Positions 1 to 10,535 of a stretch of DNA of 64,000 nucleotides are shown one piece after another. The stretch is from the NCBI GenBank assembly GCA_902729315.2, contig LR746265.1, positions 5,002,892 to 5,066,891 of the forward strand. Reading direction: 5' to 3'. Each line of letters starts with the position of its first letter. Position 1 is the stretch's first letter. The DNA comes from Spirodela intermedia. Its lineage: Eukaryota; Streptophyta; Magnoliopsida; Alismatales; Araceae. A program made the position numbers and the translations under genes. The notes below the pieces were generated by a model. The model had not been told where the DNA came from. It did not search any database and saw nothing but the letters and a program-made list of their open reading frames with translations.

Positions 1-1370
1 ACCCTTTAGAAATTTTCAAACTTATAAAATTCAAGGAATTGTCAGTGCAAAGTCATGACTCTATTTTTCTTATTTTAAACTTATTTAATATTTAAATTAA
101 TGACAGTTATCATAAATTCAAGTTTCAAAATTTTTATTTAGTCTGTTATAATTCGTTTATCATTTATGGACTTCAATTTTATTAATTGAATCATTTACAA
201 TCGTTTATGTAATAATAACCAGGCAGAACTTTATTTTTGTTGGAATCATCATTCTTTGAGCATTTATGTTAGCTTCTTGAATTTTCTCTTTTTCTCTAAT
301 TTTTAAATATATTTCTGTTATAATTGTTTAGTCCAAAAAGTATATAAAATCATATTCTTTGAGATAAATTTTGAAATTTAATTAGATATTATCTTACATC
401 TGATGCGGAAAGGGGGGGGGGGTTTATTTTGAACTACAGGGGCTTGATGAGTTGCCGTGCTAGGGGCTCAAGGGTGCTGACGGTTACCCTTGTGATAGTT
501 CTCTTGGGGACTTTCTACATGACTAATTCTACTATCTAATCGATTCAGTCATTCTAGTAGAGTGGCAAGAATAAGAAAGACTATGTTTCTGCCAATGAAT
601 TGTCAATCTTTCAGCTAATCCAGCTAGGTCTTTTACCACATGTCAATGGATGATATGGTTTTTTCGTCCCTGTTGATGCTATTGCATTACTACATTTACA
701 TATTTTTTGTGTTATTACATGCATACTAACTCCTCTTTCTCATATTATCCTGGTGTGCACCTTATTCCGTTTTTATAGTTGCACAATGGTTTGAACATTT
801 TGTACATAATTTATTTTAATTTTTATATACTGTATATGTTCTTAATTAGGAAGATCATAATGTCATTTTAAGTAATTAAAATGTCAAGTTTCTAGGAACT
901 CCTTAACGTGACATATGTGCTGCTTAGAGGGGTAAGTCGTTTCATTTCAGATGTGCGCATTTCATTCTAGTTGTTTAATATTTCGACTTAATCAGTCTCC
1001 ATTAGTGAAAGTTCGGATGACGCCCTTTTCTCTTGAGGCTAACCAGTCCAAGTCTCTTTTGGACCTATTATCCTTTGTTTTTTTTGGTTAGAATCTCAAT
1101 CAAGATCTTAAGTATCCAGAACAGGTTCGGTCCTTTTTGTCTGGTCCTTTTGCTGGTCATGGGTGGTCATTGAAATAGGATCTGCCTACACATTTAAATG
1201 TCTTTGTAGCCTTTGAACTTTTAGGATCCGTCTAAAATTTCTATTACTTAATCCACTTATGGAATCGAATAAACTCGAGTACTTGGTTAGAATGTTCCTA
1301 CATCAGCACCAAGAGTGAGTGTGTAATATGGGTTTCTCGACATCCCTGTAAAGTCACGTGTGGTCAGCTT
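1..1370. other. AT-rich noncoding stretch, repeat-like
   Basis: No convincing gene is visible. The first 400 bases are AT-rich and resemble 29.56-29.93 kb in this window: both carry a stretch reading like tttagtc-aaaa followed by aaaatcatattctt. This points to a shared dispersed repeat. An 11-base G run lies at 412-422. The remainder may be left flank or decayed 5' region of the gypsy element that follows, but no LTR end or primer-binding site can be identified. Confidence 0.5.
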
Positions 1371-1639
1371 ATGTTGCTGTTTTATCCTTTTTTTCATGCT
1401 GCGGAACATCTAGTTTACGCCACTTCTCATCCGGTAGAGTTTTGCTGCTGCTCTGCGATCCTCTTCTGGTCTTGTTTTGTTAGGACTGATTTGGTTTGGC
1501 GTGCTCTGTTTTCGACCACAGACATGCCTTTAACCCTTTCGATTGGATTGTAATTTTTCAGGGAGAATGGATTTTATCTGGGGCAGATGGTTACACAAGC
1601 TCGCAACCTCGTCAATTATATATGTACAGTGTGAAATGT

Positions 1640-2190
1640 GTAAACATTGGCACTTCCAAAGATCCGTTCCTCACAGATGTTTGGATTTTCCGAGCAGAGA
1701 TTTATTTCTTCACCTACAGGTTGGCAGCGCTCTGGAGAAACTGACAGAGACCATCCTCTGCATGGAGGGACGAGTGTTCCATTGGTTCCGTTGGGCTGAA
1801 GAGCGATGACCGTTCAGAAATTGGGAAGAGCTGAAGCAAGAACTCTTGGGGCGTTTCGGAGCAATGCAGTATAATGTCATGTGTCAACAACTGCTGGAAA
1901 TTTTGCAAAAAAGATCTTTCGAAGAATACCGGGAAGATTTTGAGCATCTCTCAGGGGTGATAAGAAATGTGCCCGAAGACATACTCGAGGCCGCCTTGCT
2001 CAAAGGCCTCGGCAAGGACAGCACAATCCGACAAGGACGTTCAGGCGGAGGTCTACGCCCTCAATCCGACAGGATTAGAGGAAATCATGGCTGCTGCACA
2101 GCGCATGAAATGGAAGATCTGTGCGTTGGTGGAGCTGGGGTCCTCGGGATGACCCCGAGCGGTTCGACCTTCCGAAGGGGGCGACCTCAA
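1640..2190 (+). pseudogene. gypsy gag remnant
   Basis: The reading switches among frames but gives a recognisable retrotransposon gag domain. One part (about 1760-1810) reads MEGRVFHWFRWAEE. After a stop it continues WEELKQELLGRFG, then SFEEYREDFEHLSGVIRNVPEDILEAALLKGL at 1918-2015. The tail in another frame reads AEVYALNPTGLEEIMAAAQ. In intact elements these form one capsid-like domain that packages element RNA. A clear CCHC zinc knuckle is not visible after it. At least one stop and one frameshift break it. Confidence 0.75.
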
Positions 2191-2554
2191 ATTATGAAGT
2201 CCGCAAGCCCAGAGCGCCCGAGTCCAGCATGTTCTGCAAGACAGAAGAGAGTAGACCTCGGTCTGGGATTTCAGTCACGGCTCCAGCAGAGCCAGCAGAA
2301 AGAAAAAAAAGTTGAATCTGACTGCCGCAGATATTTAAGCTCGTAGAGCTTAAGGCTTATGCTTCCACTGCAACCACATATTCTCATCGAGCCACCAGCG
2401 TGGAAAGGATTTTTTCATTCTTTTTACCCCTGCTCACTTTGCTTTCTCACAAGAATTTGCAGCCGCAGATGAAGAACCAGTGGTGGAGGAAGAAAATGAG
2501 GTGGCCATGATGCACCTTGAAGTGTCCGAACTCTTTATCCGATGACGGATTCAA

Positions 2555-2720
2555 CAGATCAATGAAATTTCGGGGAGAAGTCAGTGGTCAATCAGTGACC
2601 ATCCTGGTCGACGAAGAGGCAACTCACAACTTCATCGGCAGTAGTCTGGTGTAGGAATTAAATCTTCCGGTGACAAAAACAGCAGGCTTTCGGGTCATCA
2701 CAAGAATGGGAGACGGTGCC
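2555..2720 (+). pseudogene. gypsy retropepsin remnant
   Basis: Translation gives VSGQSVTILVDEEATHNFIG followed by a stop and then LNLPVTKTAGFRV. This matches the aspartic protease of plant gypsy elements, in which the motif is normally VDSGATHNFI. The catalytic DSG is changed to DEE, so the protease would be inactive even without the stop. It lies between gag and RT as expected. Confidence 0.7.
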
Positions 2721-2759
2721 CAAAATAAAAGCCTGTTGCACCGTCATCGTTGACCTACT

Positions 2760-4340
2760 AGTATTTAGCCTTAGCGAAGACTTCTTGATTCTTTATTTGG
2801 CAACATTTGATTTGGTCCTGGCCCTCCGATGGATGAAGGGCCACCGGAAGATCGAATTGGACTTCAAAGAGTGGTCCCTCTCCTTCCAAGTCAAAGCAAA
2901 ATGTGTTATCCTACAGGCCAAAGCATCAGAACTCGGTACACCCCTCACTCTCCAATCTATAGTGGGACATGTTCGACAAGGAGAACTTTATGTCCAATTA
3001 TATCTATTATCATTGTTAGAATTGGAAGAGGGTCCTCTGTTGGAAGAGAATTTGCAACAACGATTTTCAAAGGTTTTTATACATCTCAAGGGTCTTCCTC
3101 TAAGTTGCAGCTTGGATCATACAATACCTTTAGAGCCCAGGGCCAAACCAGTGCATGTCAGGCCATTCTGATACCTCTACTATCAAAAGAACCAGCTGAA
3201 AAAATGGGTCAAAGAGATGTTAGCATCATGCATAATCTAACGTGCTCAAAGTCCTTTCTCAAGCCCAGCATTACTAATCTGGAAGAAGGATGGGTCGTGA
3301 CAATTCTACGTGAATTACCATGAGATCAACAAGATCATCATACCTAAACGCTTCCCAATTCTCATTTTCGATGAACTAATGGACGAATTGCACGACACAA
3401 GTCTTCTCAAAGTGGAACTTATAGTCCGGATACCATAAGATTTGAGTATCTCTAGAGGACTTCCCGGAAATGACATTTAAGATGCTCGAAGGCCATTACA
3501 AGTTTTTCGTAATGCCCTTTGGCCTCTCTACTGCTCAAACCACCTTTTAGGTAATAATGAGCCAAATCTTCCACAGCCTGCTACGTCGGTTTATGTTAAT
3601 ATTTTTTTACGACATTCTTGTTTATTGTCGGAGCGTTGCCGAGCACAATGGGCATTTGCTCTAAGTATTTTAGATCTGGCAGTTGAATCAATTTTAAGTT
3701 AATCTCATGAAGTGTACCTTCGGGCAATCTAAGATTGCTTACTTGGGTCACTAGATCTCTGCAAACGGAGTCACAGTAGACTAGGACAAGGTGGCGGCTA
3801 TTCAGCAGTGGCCGTCCCCTTACTGCACCTAAGAGCTCCATGGGTTCTTGGGGCTCACACAGTATAATCGGCACTCCATTAAGGATTATGGCACCAAGGC
3901 TTGGCCCCTCATGCAGCAACTAAAAAAGGATGCTTTTAGGTGGAATGTGGAAGCAAAACAGGATTTCTAAGATTTGAAGACTGCTTTAATGACAGTACCA
4001 ATCCTTACTCTTTCCGACTTCTCATCCACCTTCGAGCTCGAGGTAGATGTCTCCCTTCGAGGAGTTGGGGCCATCTTGATGCAAAGGAGAAAGCTCATTG
4101 TGTACTTCAGCCAAGCACTAACCTCTATCGGTAGATTAAAATCTATTTATGAACACGAACTGATGGGAATTGCTCGCTGTCCTTCTTGGGCACAAGTTTG
4201 TTATTTATAGTGACCAACAAAGTTTAAAGTATATATTAGATCAACAATAAACCATGCTCGAATACCAAAAGTGGATGTCAAAGATCTCCAGCTTCACATT
4301 TGAGATCAAATTCAAGCGGGGCACTAAGAATATTACCACT
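2760..4340 (+). pseudogene. gypsy reverse transcriptase and RNase H remnant
   Basis: Readable blocks in changing frames follow the RT fold order. First comes the DLVLALRWMKGHRKIELDF linker (2810-2870), then YQKNQLKKWVKEMLAS, FSSPALLIWKKDGS, NYHEINKIIIPKRFPI and FRNALWPL. The catalytic box near 3590-3620 reads FFYDILVY where FFDDIL is expected, so one metal-binding Asp is lost. RNase H follows at 3985-4190 with DFSSTFELEVDVS, GVGAILMQ and YFSQALTSIGRLKSIYEHELM, then KFKRGTKNITTDAL near 4310-4350. These are standard Ty3/gypsy pol signatures in a dead copy. Confidence 0.8.
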
Positions 4341-4559
4341 GATGCCTTGTCGTAAATTCTGGATGCCGTGTAGTCCAACTAGCCAATTTGTCATGTTCAG
4401 AACTAATGGACTTAGTAGAGATTGATAAGGAAATTCAGGAGGAGATTCAACTCAAGACAATTCTCACCAACCTACCTCTGTAACCTGAGAAATGGTCACA
4501 CTACTCCTTGCAGCACAGAAAACTATTTTACATAGGTAAATTGGTCTTGTCCCCTACAT

Positions 4560-5685
4560 CTAAGCTCATTTTGTAGATCTTATGGGAGTTCCAAAACTCT
4601 ACTACAGGAGGACACTCAAGTTTCCATCAAGCTTACCTATAGATCGCCAAGAATGTGCAGTGGAGAGGGATGAAGAAGAGTGTGTGATCATATGTGGCAG
4701 AATACACTCTGTCAATGTAATAATTTGGAGGCATTGTTGCCTGCAAGCCTTCTTCAGCCTTTGCCACGTCGTAATCAAATTTGGGCCGATCTGACAATGT
4801 ACTTCATCGAGGGATTGCCTATCCCCGAGGATATAATTTTATTATAATCATCGTGGATTGCCTGAACTAGGGGGCTCATTTTTCTCCCCTTCAACACCCC
4901 TTCACTGCGGCAGAGATAACTCAAATATTTATTGTGATGCGGTGCGACTCCACCGAATTCTAGACTCCATTATTTCTAATAGGGATCACATCTTCTTATG
5001 CACCTTCTAATGGGAATAATTTCGACTTTAGGGCACTTCTCTGCAGCAAACAAGTTCTTATCCCATGCAGTATGAGGTAGTCTACCATGGGTTGGAAACT
5101 TACCTCAAATGTTTTGCTAGTGATCAGCCACGATAGAAGCGTATATGGCTTTCATGAGTTGAGTATTGATTCAACAATAATTTTAACTGTTCGGCTGGAT
5201 AGACTCCGTTCAAAATTATGTATGGGATGGAGCCGCCAACCTTGTTGCAGTACCGCAATCTTTCAAGATTATGTATCGATCAATTGTTGAGTGACCAGGA
5301 GGAGGCAATGAATCAGTTGAAGCAGTGCTTATCACGAGCCCAAGCACGAATCAATAATTACGTAGATTATCACTATCGAGAGCTTGAGTTTGCTGTCAGT
5401 GATCAAGTATATCTTCAATTGCGACTTTATCGGTAAGTATCACTTGCCTGGCGTCCATATGAGAAGCTGGTACCAATGTTCTTCCATTCAGTCTTCCACA
5501 TCTCCCAGTTAAAGTGGGCCATTCCTAATGCCCTCCCAAGCTCAATAAGCCTATTACCGCTAGACAAAGATCACCAGTGGACCGCACCATAAACGGCAGA
5601 GGCAACTTGGTAGTTGGCACATGACATTCACCGTCACGACCCTTGCGTCCACCTTGAGGACAAGGTGAGACTCATGGGGGAGTAA
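4560..5685 (+). pseudogene. gypsy integrase and C-terminal tail remnant
   Basis: Weak integrase similarity begins near 4560 (TGGHSSFHQAYL). The C-terminal part is clearest. About 5210-5420 reads FKIMYGMEPPTLLQY, then LKQCLSRAQARINNYVD and DQVYLQLRLYR. After a frameshift, SLAWRPYEKLVPMFF and VFHISQLKWAIPNA follow at 5440-5530. The piece that normally separates these blocks is deleted. The end (about 5612-5683) reads HDIHRHDPCVHLEDKVRLMGE and a stop, as in chromodomain-bearing gypsy elements, although most of the chromodomain itself is missing. Confidence 0.75.
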
Positions 5686-6310
5686 TGTTGAGACCTTGGC
5701 CGCCAGCTTCCCAACAGTCGTTTGGTGGGCCGGGTCGGTAACGGAGGCCCAGACCCGGTTCAAGCTCAGGCAGAGCCGGACGGATGGCATGAAACCGACG
5801 AATCAGAGGCATTAAGGGACAGAGACGCGGACAGAGGCCTAATGGCCGCAGGAAGGCCGTCGAACTGTTAGTGAACGGAAGAAGATTTCAGTCTTCCGCT
5901 TGTAGAGAGGAGAGGGTCTCTGAGCGGTTCCCTCTGCTATCTTCCCCCAATTTCCCTGTTATTCTCCCCCTGTTACCCCCTTGTTTACCCTGTCTTCTCA
6001 AACTTCCGAGTTATTCGAGTCCTCTGCAGGTTCTGTAGCCTCAGTTTGGAGAGACTGCGAATAGAGACTGCTGAGTTTATTTTTCTATTTCCTTCCCCTC
6101 GTCGGTCCGAGTGAGGGCACGCACCAGACATCCTAGAGTCCGTCGCCGGTGCCATCTTCTTTGACAATGGATGTGAGCCGTCTCCTGTGTGGAAGGCAAG
6201 CCTCAGATCTGCTCTCCTCTCCTCTCTATCCCCCCTCCCTCCTCTCCAATGCACATCCCTGCTCGTCTTCTTGATCCATTTAGTTTATTAAGGTTTCTTG
6301 GTTCGCTGCA
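5686..6310 (+). other. Noncoding tail after gypsy pol
   Basis: This stretch follows the pol stop and is pyrimidine-rich in its middle (5940-6260). It probably contains the 3' untranslated or LTR remains of the gypsy element. No TG...CA ends or matching second LTR could be found. The open frames here are low-complexity and not credible genes. Confidence 0.4.
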
Positions 6311-6313
6311 ACC

Positions 6314-6781
6314 CGAGTTGCAGGGGTTCAGCTCCTGCTGCATCCTATGGTGGCCACAGAGACCCTCCCGATGCACCCGGTGCGGGAGCTCCAAGAGCGG
6401 TACCAGCGGCAGGAGGAGGGGCTGGAGTACATGGCCATCCGCGCGGGCAATGTGGCCACCGTCGAGGTCTTCGTGGACGGAGTACAGATCGGCGTGGCCC
6501 AGAACCACCCGCAGATGGCCCAGAAACTGGCTGTCCGGACACGCTGGTGGTATTGATGGAGAAGGTCAAGACCAGCTGGAAGGTGGAGGGTGGGAAGAGG
6601 TTCCGAGTACGCCAAGAGGTTCGTCTATATAGTCCGCATGAACACCTCAGACCTTTGTTGGACGGACGAGTGCGCCGGAGAGTCCATGCCTAGTGTGAAG
6701 AAGGCCAAGGATTCCGCCGCCACTGTTCTTCTCGAACTACTTGACAAACGCTTGCCCCCCCTTCTCTCCATACTTGACTAA
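6314..6781 (+). pseudogene. DCL1: DICER-LIKE 1 C-terminal fragment (two dsRBDs), frameshifted
   Basis: Two blocks match the tandem double-stranded-RNA-binding domains that end plant DICER-LIKE 1, the enzyme that cuts microRNA precursors in the nucleus. Block one (6347-6540) reads MVATETLPMHPVRELQERY, EGLEYMAIRAGNVATVEVFV, DGVQIGVAQN and QMAQKLAVR. It then hits a stop at 6554; a one-base shift restores a TLVVLMEKVK-like continuation. Block two (6605-6778) reads EYAKRFVYIVRMNTSD, WTDECAGESMPSVKKAKDSA and ATVLLELLDKR. The linker between the domains is far shorter than I would expect, and the helicase, PAZ and RNase III regions are absent nearby. GC is high relative to the surroundings. This is a gene fragment, not a working Dicer. 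The match to DCL1 rather than another DCL rests on memory of the family and needs an alignment. Confidence 0.75.
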
Positions 6782-6799
6782 CTACTCGGTTCCCATTCT

Positions 6800-7265
6800 T
6801 TCGCCGTAGCCGAACTGTTCATCTTTTTTTATTTCTGTCCGTCGAGAGAGGGAGATAACGTGGGGTATCGTGAAGCCGGTCTCTCTCTCCTTCTCCGTGG
6901 GCCCTTGTTCGTCTCTTCACATCTGCTTTTATTGCTCTCCAAGAGAGAGACAGAGAACGTGAGGGTCTCGTCTCTCTCACTTACTCTTTCGCCGTGGCGC
7001 GACTGTTCATCTCTGCACGTTTGCTTTTTTATTGCCATCCGAGAGCGATAGAGAGATAACGTGGGGTCCACTGAAGACGATGTCTCTCACGATCTTATCA
7101 TAAGAAAATAAAATAAAAACCAAACAAGGTCATGCCTTTTTTGGGTCAATTTGATTAACTTTAGTACAATAACTCTTTTCGCCGTGGCGCGCCTTTGTTC
7201 ATCTCTGCACGTTTGTTTTTATTGCTATCCTCGAAGGAAAGAGAGAGGATATCACTCCAGCCGAC
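6800..7265. repeat. About 95-bp tandem repeat, four diverged copies
   Basis: Related units begin at about 6801, 6892, 6989 and 7179, each opening with TCGCCGTGG or a variant. A shared core follows (gactgttcatctctgcacg, then tttgctttttattgc) and each unit ends in a GA-rich part with gagataacgtgg. Spacings are 91, 97 and 190 bases; the last gap is two units long, with one position replaced by AT-rich sequence (about 7085-7178). No coding role is apparent, and open frames across it follow the repeat rather than a protein. Confidence 0.75.
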
Positions 7266-7406
7266 AACCGAACGTGGGCCCCCTGATCTCTCCCTCGGAC
7301 CTTCCACAACAACTTCTGACAGCTCTCGTTTAGACAACTCAGAGCCATTTATTGCATCATGTCGATCAGAGTACGACGGCCGAAACTAACTTCACCACGA
7401 TATCAG

Positions 7407-7557
7407 GCTGACCATCTGGACGGAGCACAGATTTGACCCCGAACCCTTTATACTGAAGCGGTACGGCAGAGTCATTGGGTCCTCGCCGTTGAACTTCTTC
7501 CGCGCTGGCTGCTGCGGCGACGTCCTGGCCGACCACTGCCTCTTCATGTCTGATCAG
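7407..7557 (+). other. Possible isolated coding exon, unrecognised
   Basis: The plus frame from about 7408 reads LTIWTEHRFDPEPF, ILKRYGRVIGSSPLNFF, then RAGCCGDVLADHCLFMSDQ. It is bounded by an AG (atatcag, 7406) and a GT (cag|gtaggc, 7558). Third codon positions are about 80% G or C, while the opposite-strand frame (7366-7701, minus) lacks this bias, so the plus frame is the better candidate. I do not recognise the protein. It may be a real exon or another captured gene fragment like the adjacent DCL1 piece. Confidence 0.35.
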
Positions 7558-7559
7558 GT

Positions 7560-10530
7560 AGGCTCTCCTTTGGGATGTGGCAAGAGGAAGACCAACGAGG
7601 GAGAACATCGCCACAGCCTTATCTCTTCCGCCGCAGGCCCACGGCAGCCCTGGTAAAGCCGGGACGAGCGGAGAAATCCGGAGGAATTGCCGGGGGGTCA
7701 TCAGTCGATTGAAAATGGGCAGTTCTTATGGTTGATGGCCACTTTCAGTTCATATATTTTCTCCCTAAACTTAGAAATTTTCACATATTTTTTTCACCTA
7801 ATGTTCATCTGGAAACGGTCGGCTCTGGATTTCATATTAGCGATCAGAACGCAGATAAAACTTGATATCATGGAATCATGCGTAATATAAAATTAACATT
7901 ATTCAATGGTCGAATGGTAAGCGAATATTCAAATTTAAACGTAAAAAGTAGCAGTAAATCGAGTTATCTCGACTAACGTTAGCATGTATTCAATATATAA
8001 GAAAACTTACGTCATGTAATCAAACCCGTAAAACTACATGAAAATGGCGAGATAATAACACAAGGTATTCAACTAGAACATGAAGTATTTCAGTAAGAGA
8101 TGAATTGGGATATTAATAAAAATTGGTTAAGTAGTCATTCACTGGAAAAGTTTTTATCTAGAATAAAAATGTAATGTAGAAAATCATGAAAGAATTTCCC
8201 GGTGGTGAGTTTGACAAGTAAGAATCAAAACTCACAGAAATCTCCGTGACTTTCTCTGAAACTCATTTTTTGAGTATAAGCGTACCTTCTATATATCAGG
8301 AAGATATCACCAACTTAGTATACCACTAGATGCATTGTCTCTACTTGTTCGCATGGAATTAGGTATCAAGCAACTGAGAAATTACCTATATCGTTCGCTT
8401 GTTTCAGACATGACTTTGACACAGTTTAGTTGTTCAAAGTTGACATAATCCTTGGATGACATGATATGCTTCATGTCATGATCGAATTACAACTCTTGGA
8501 GGAGTTACCCGGTCTGAGGGAGCTAGGCACATGATTGGCAAGGCCACGATCAAATGGGTACAATTCCAAGTCTGTCCCAATTTTATCTGTTCATATGGAT
8601 CTTGTGAAACTTTCAAATCTCAAAATTCATTTAGTCTGGTTCACTCCAATGAAAAGTATGTGGGGAGGGTTTTTCGGATTCCCCGTCTTATGAAAGGAAA
8701 GGAAACAGTTCATCTGGTTACTTGTCGGTTGCTTCCTACTTTACCGGAATAATGGTACGGGCAACGTTTGTTTGCCCTACACGTGGCGTTTTCCGGATTT
8801 CCAACTTCACAAAATGAAAAGACGGATCAGCATCCCGCGGTGAATATATACCCGGGCCCCGTGTACACTCTCGGAATCTTCCTTGTGCCTACAGTTTTTG
8901 AAGCGATTCAGGCCTATCTTCAATGGCGGTACCCCTCTACAAGGATTCATTAGGGAATATGCCATTCTCCGGCTGAACCCTGTGGTGCAGTTCTTACCAC
9001 GAATTACACTACCCTCTGCCTACGGGCACATGAGAGCAGGTGATGTATCGAGGTCAACGAGAACATAAGAGAACGATTCAATGATACTCTTGTCACCTCG
9101 TCGCGCTACGGTCAACGTCACATTTGATGTGATTTCTCAGAACTTTCTTTTATTATGATTCCACGGAGCAGCTCACCTTCTCCACTCCAACCCCAACTTC
9201 TCCCCTCTCATCCCAACCTCTCCCCACCACCGCGAATTACTTCATTTGGGTCAATGAAGTAGTTAGTCAGTATCTAAAAGGTGGCTGTCGTGTGGGCCTA
9301 ACGCTCGAGCCACATTTTATGGTCAAAGCAAAGAAATTTCGAGGGTATCCCTTGTATCCAAAGAACGATGGGGTTGGGGGAGATGGTGACGCTGGACCTT
9401 TTTTTAACTTCATGCATCGGAATGAATGTGACTTCGTCGTTTCGTCAGTAACTCTCTCTCAGACCTTACCCTCAAGCTTCATTTATGGGTGGTGACCGCA
9501 TTTCGGCATGCTGGAATAAGGATATCGTTCCTGTTTCTAATCACTCATCCTCTTTTCGCGAATTTTTGAAGAAAAAACTCTGCCTTCGGAAAATGTTCTG
9601 GTTACGTGGTTAAATGCATCGATGGTCAGACCCTATTAAATTACTTTTTGAGCTGCTTTCCAATTTGGTACAACTAATATAAAAGAATGACATTTCAACT
9701 TTTTTGCATAAACAGATGTCCACTGTGGCAGAGAAGTCGATAAGCGCCTCAAATCGCAAGTGAGAACAAGTCCAGATTTTAGATTGCATAAGCAGAAAGA
9801 AGAGAGGCTCACTCCCTAGTTGGAGAGCTAATTTAGTGTACAACGAGTAGAGGCGTTAATTAAAGGAGATAGATCGCTTCGTCAGGGGAGTAGAGAGGAT
9901 GAACAATCAACGGATAGACGAGCGTGGTCGTGGGGGGGTCACACTTGTTGCACCCACCATTTTCATTCGACTTGTCACAACGTGGCTACAAAGAATGTAT
10001 TTACCCATGAGAAACGCTCATGGGCCGACAGTGGACCACCACACTAAATTTATCGACTCCAGTCCTCTTAATCAAATATCGAAACACTTCCAAGATCTTC
10101 ATCGAACATCTTATTATTTTACCGCCACAAATGATACAAATCTTCAATCAGTCGATCCGGTGACTTTGCTCACTTCCGTGAAACAAGAAGTCCTGCATTT
10201 CAAACAGTGCGATTCCCTCTTTCATATTATACTGTTGGAGTCGTTGCTTCAGTGAGGAAGATTAACGTTCCACGATCAGAACATCCTCAGTTGAGTGGCA
10301 CTGATACGGGACTGCACTTGGATTACTCAAGGAGTTCCTGGAAGATCTAGGCACAAAAGCTGGAATATTTCATTAAGAAACAATATATTTTCACTACACT
10401 GAAGTTTCAAGAAAACTTGACGCTTCCTATGCTTGCGCCTTGATATTTACCATTGGTTGCCCTTGTGGGTTATTAGCTTTTATTTAGGACTTGACATGAC
10501 ATTTATATTAAGACTTAGAACAATCCAAAG
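7560..10530. other. Intergenic, no gene recognised
   Basis: Mixed-composition DNA. Short open frames occur, the longest being 118 codons at 9899-10255 (+). None shows a recognisable domain, codon bias or splice structure. Part of it (10.3-10.5 kb) is the 3' flank of the peroxidase gene on the minus strand. Confidence 0.5.
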
Positions 10531-10535
10531 GTGGT

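Larger units (their letters stand above)
1540..5860 (+). mobile_element. Decayed Ty3/gypsy chromovirus (gag-pol remains)
   Basis: Gag, protease, reverse transcriptase, RNase H, integrase and the C-terminal tail occur in the normal Ty3/gypsy order on the plus strand, interrupted by many stops and frameshifts. The order PR-RT-RH-IN assigns it to gypsy. The ending, with an IHRHDPCVHLEDKV-like tail just before the pol stop near 5683, is typical of plant chromoviruses of the Del/Tekay type. No pair of LTRs, target-site duplication or tRNA primer site could be found, so the ends given are approximate limits of recognisable coding homology. The element cannot be autonomous: the protease and RT active sites are both altered. 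Confidence 0.85.

Noticed and set aside
7366-7701. 111-codon minus-strand frame as the real gene
   Set aside because: Third-position GC bias favours the plus-strand frame over the same interval, and the minus frame has no recognised domain.
8440-8720. Leucine-rich-repeat remnant of a resistance gene (LEELPGLRELG)
   Set aside because: Only one LRR-like phrase is visible, without repeats of the motif or an NB-ARC domain. Too weak to call.
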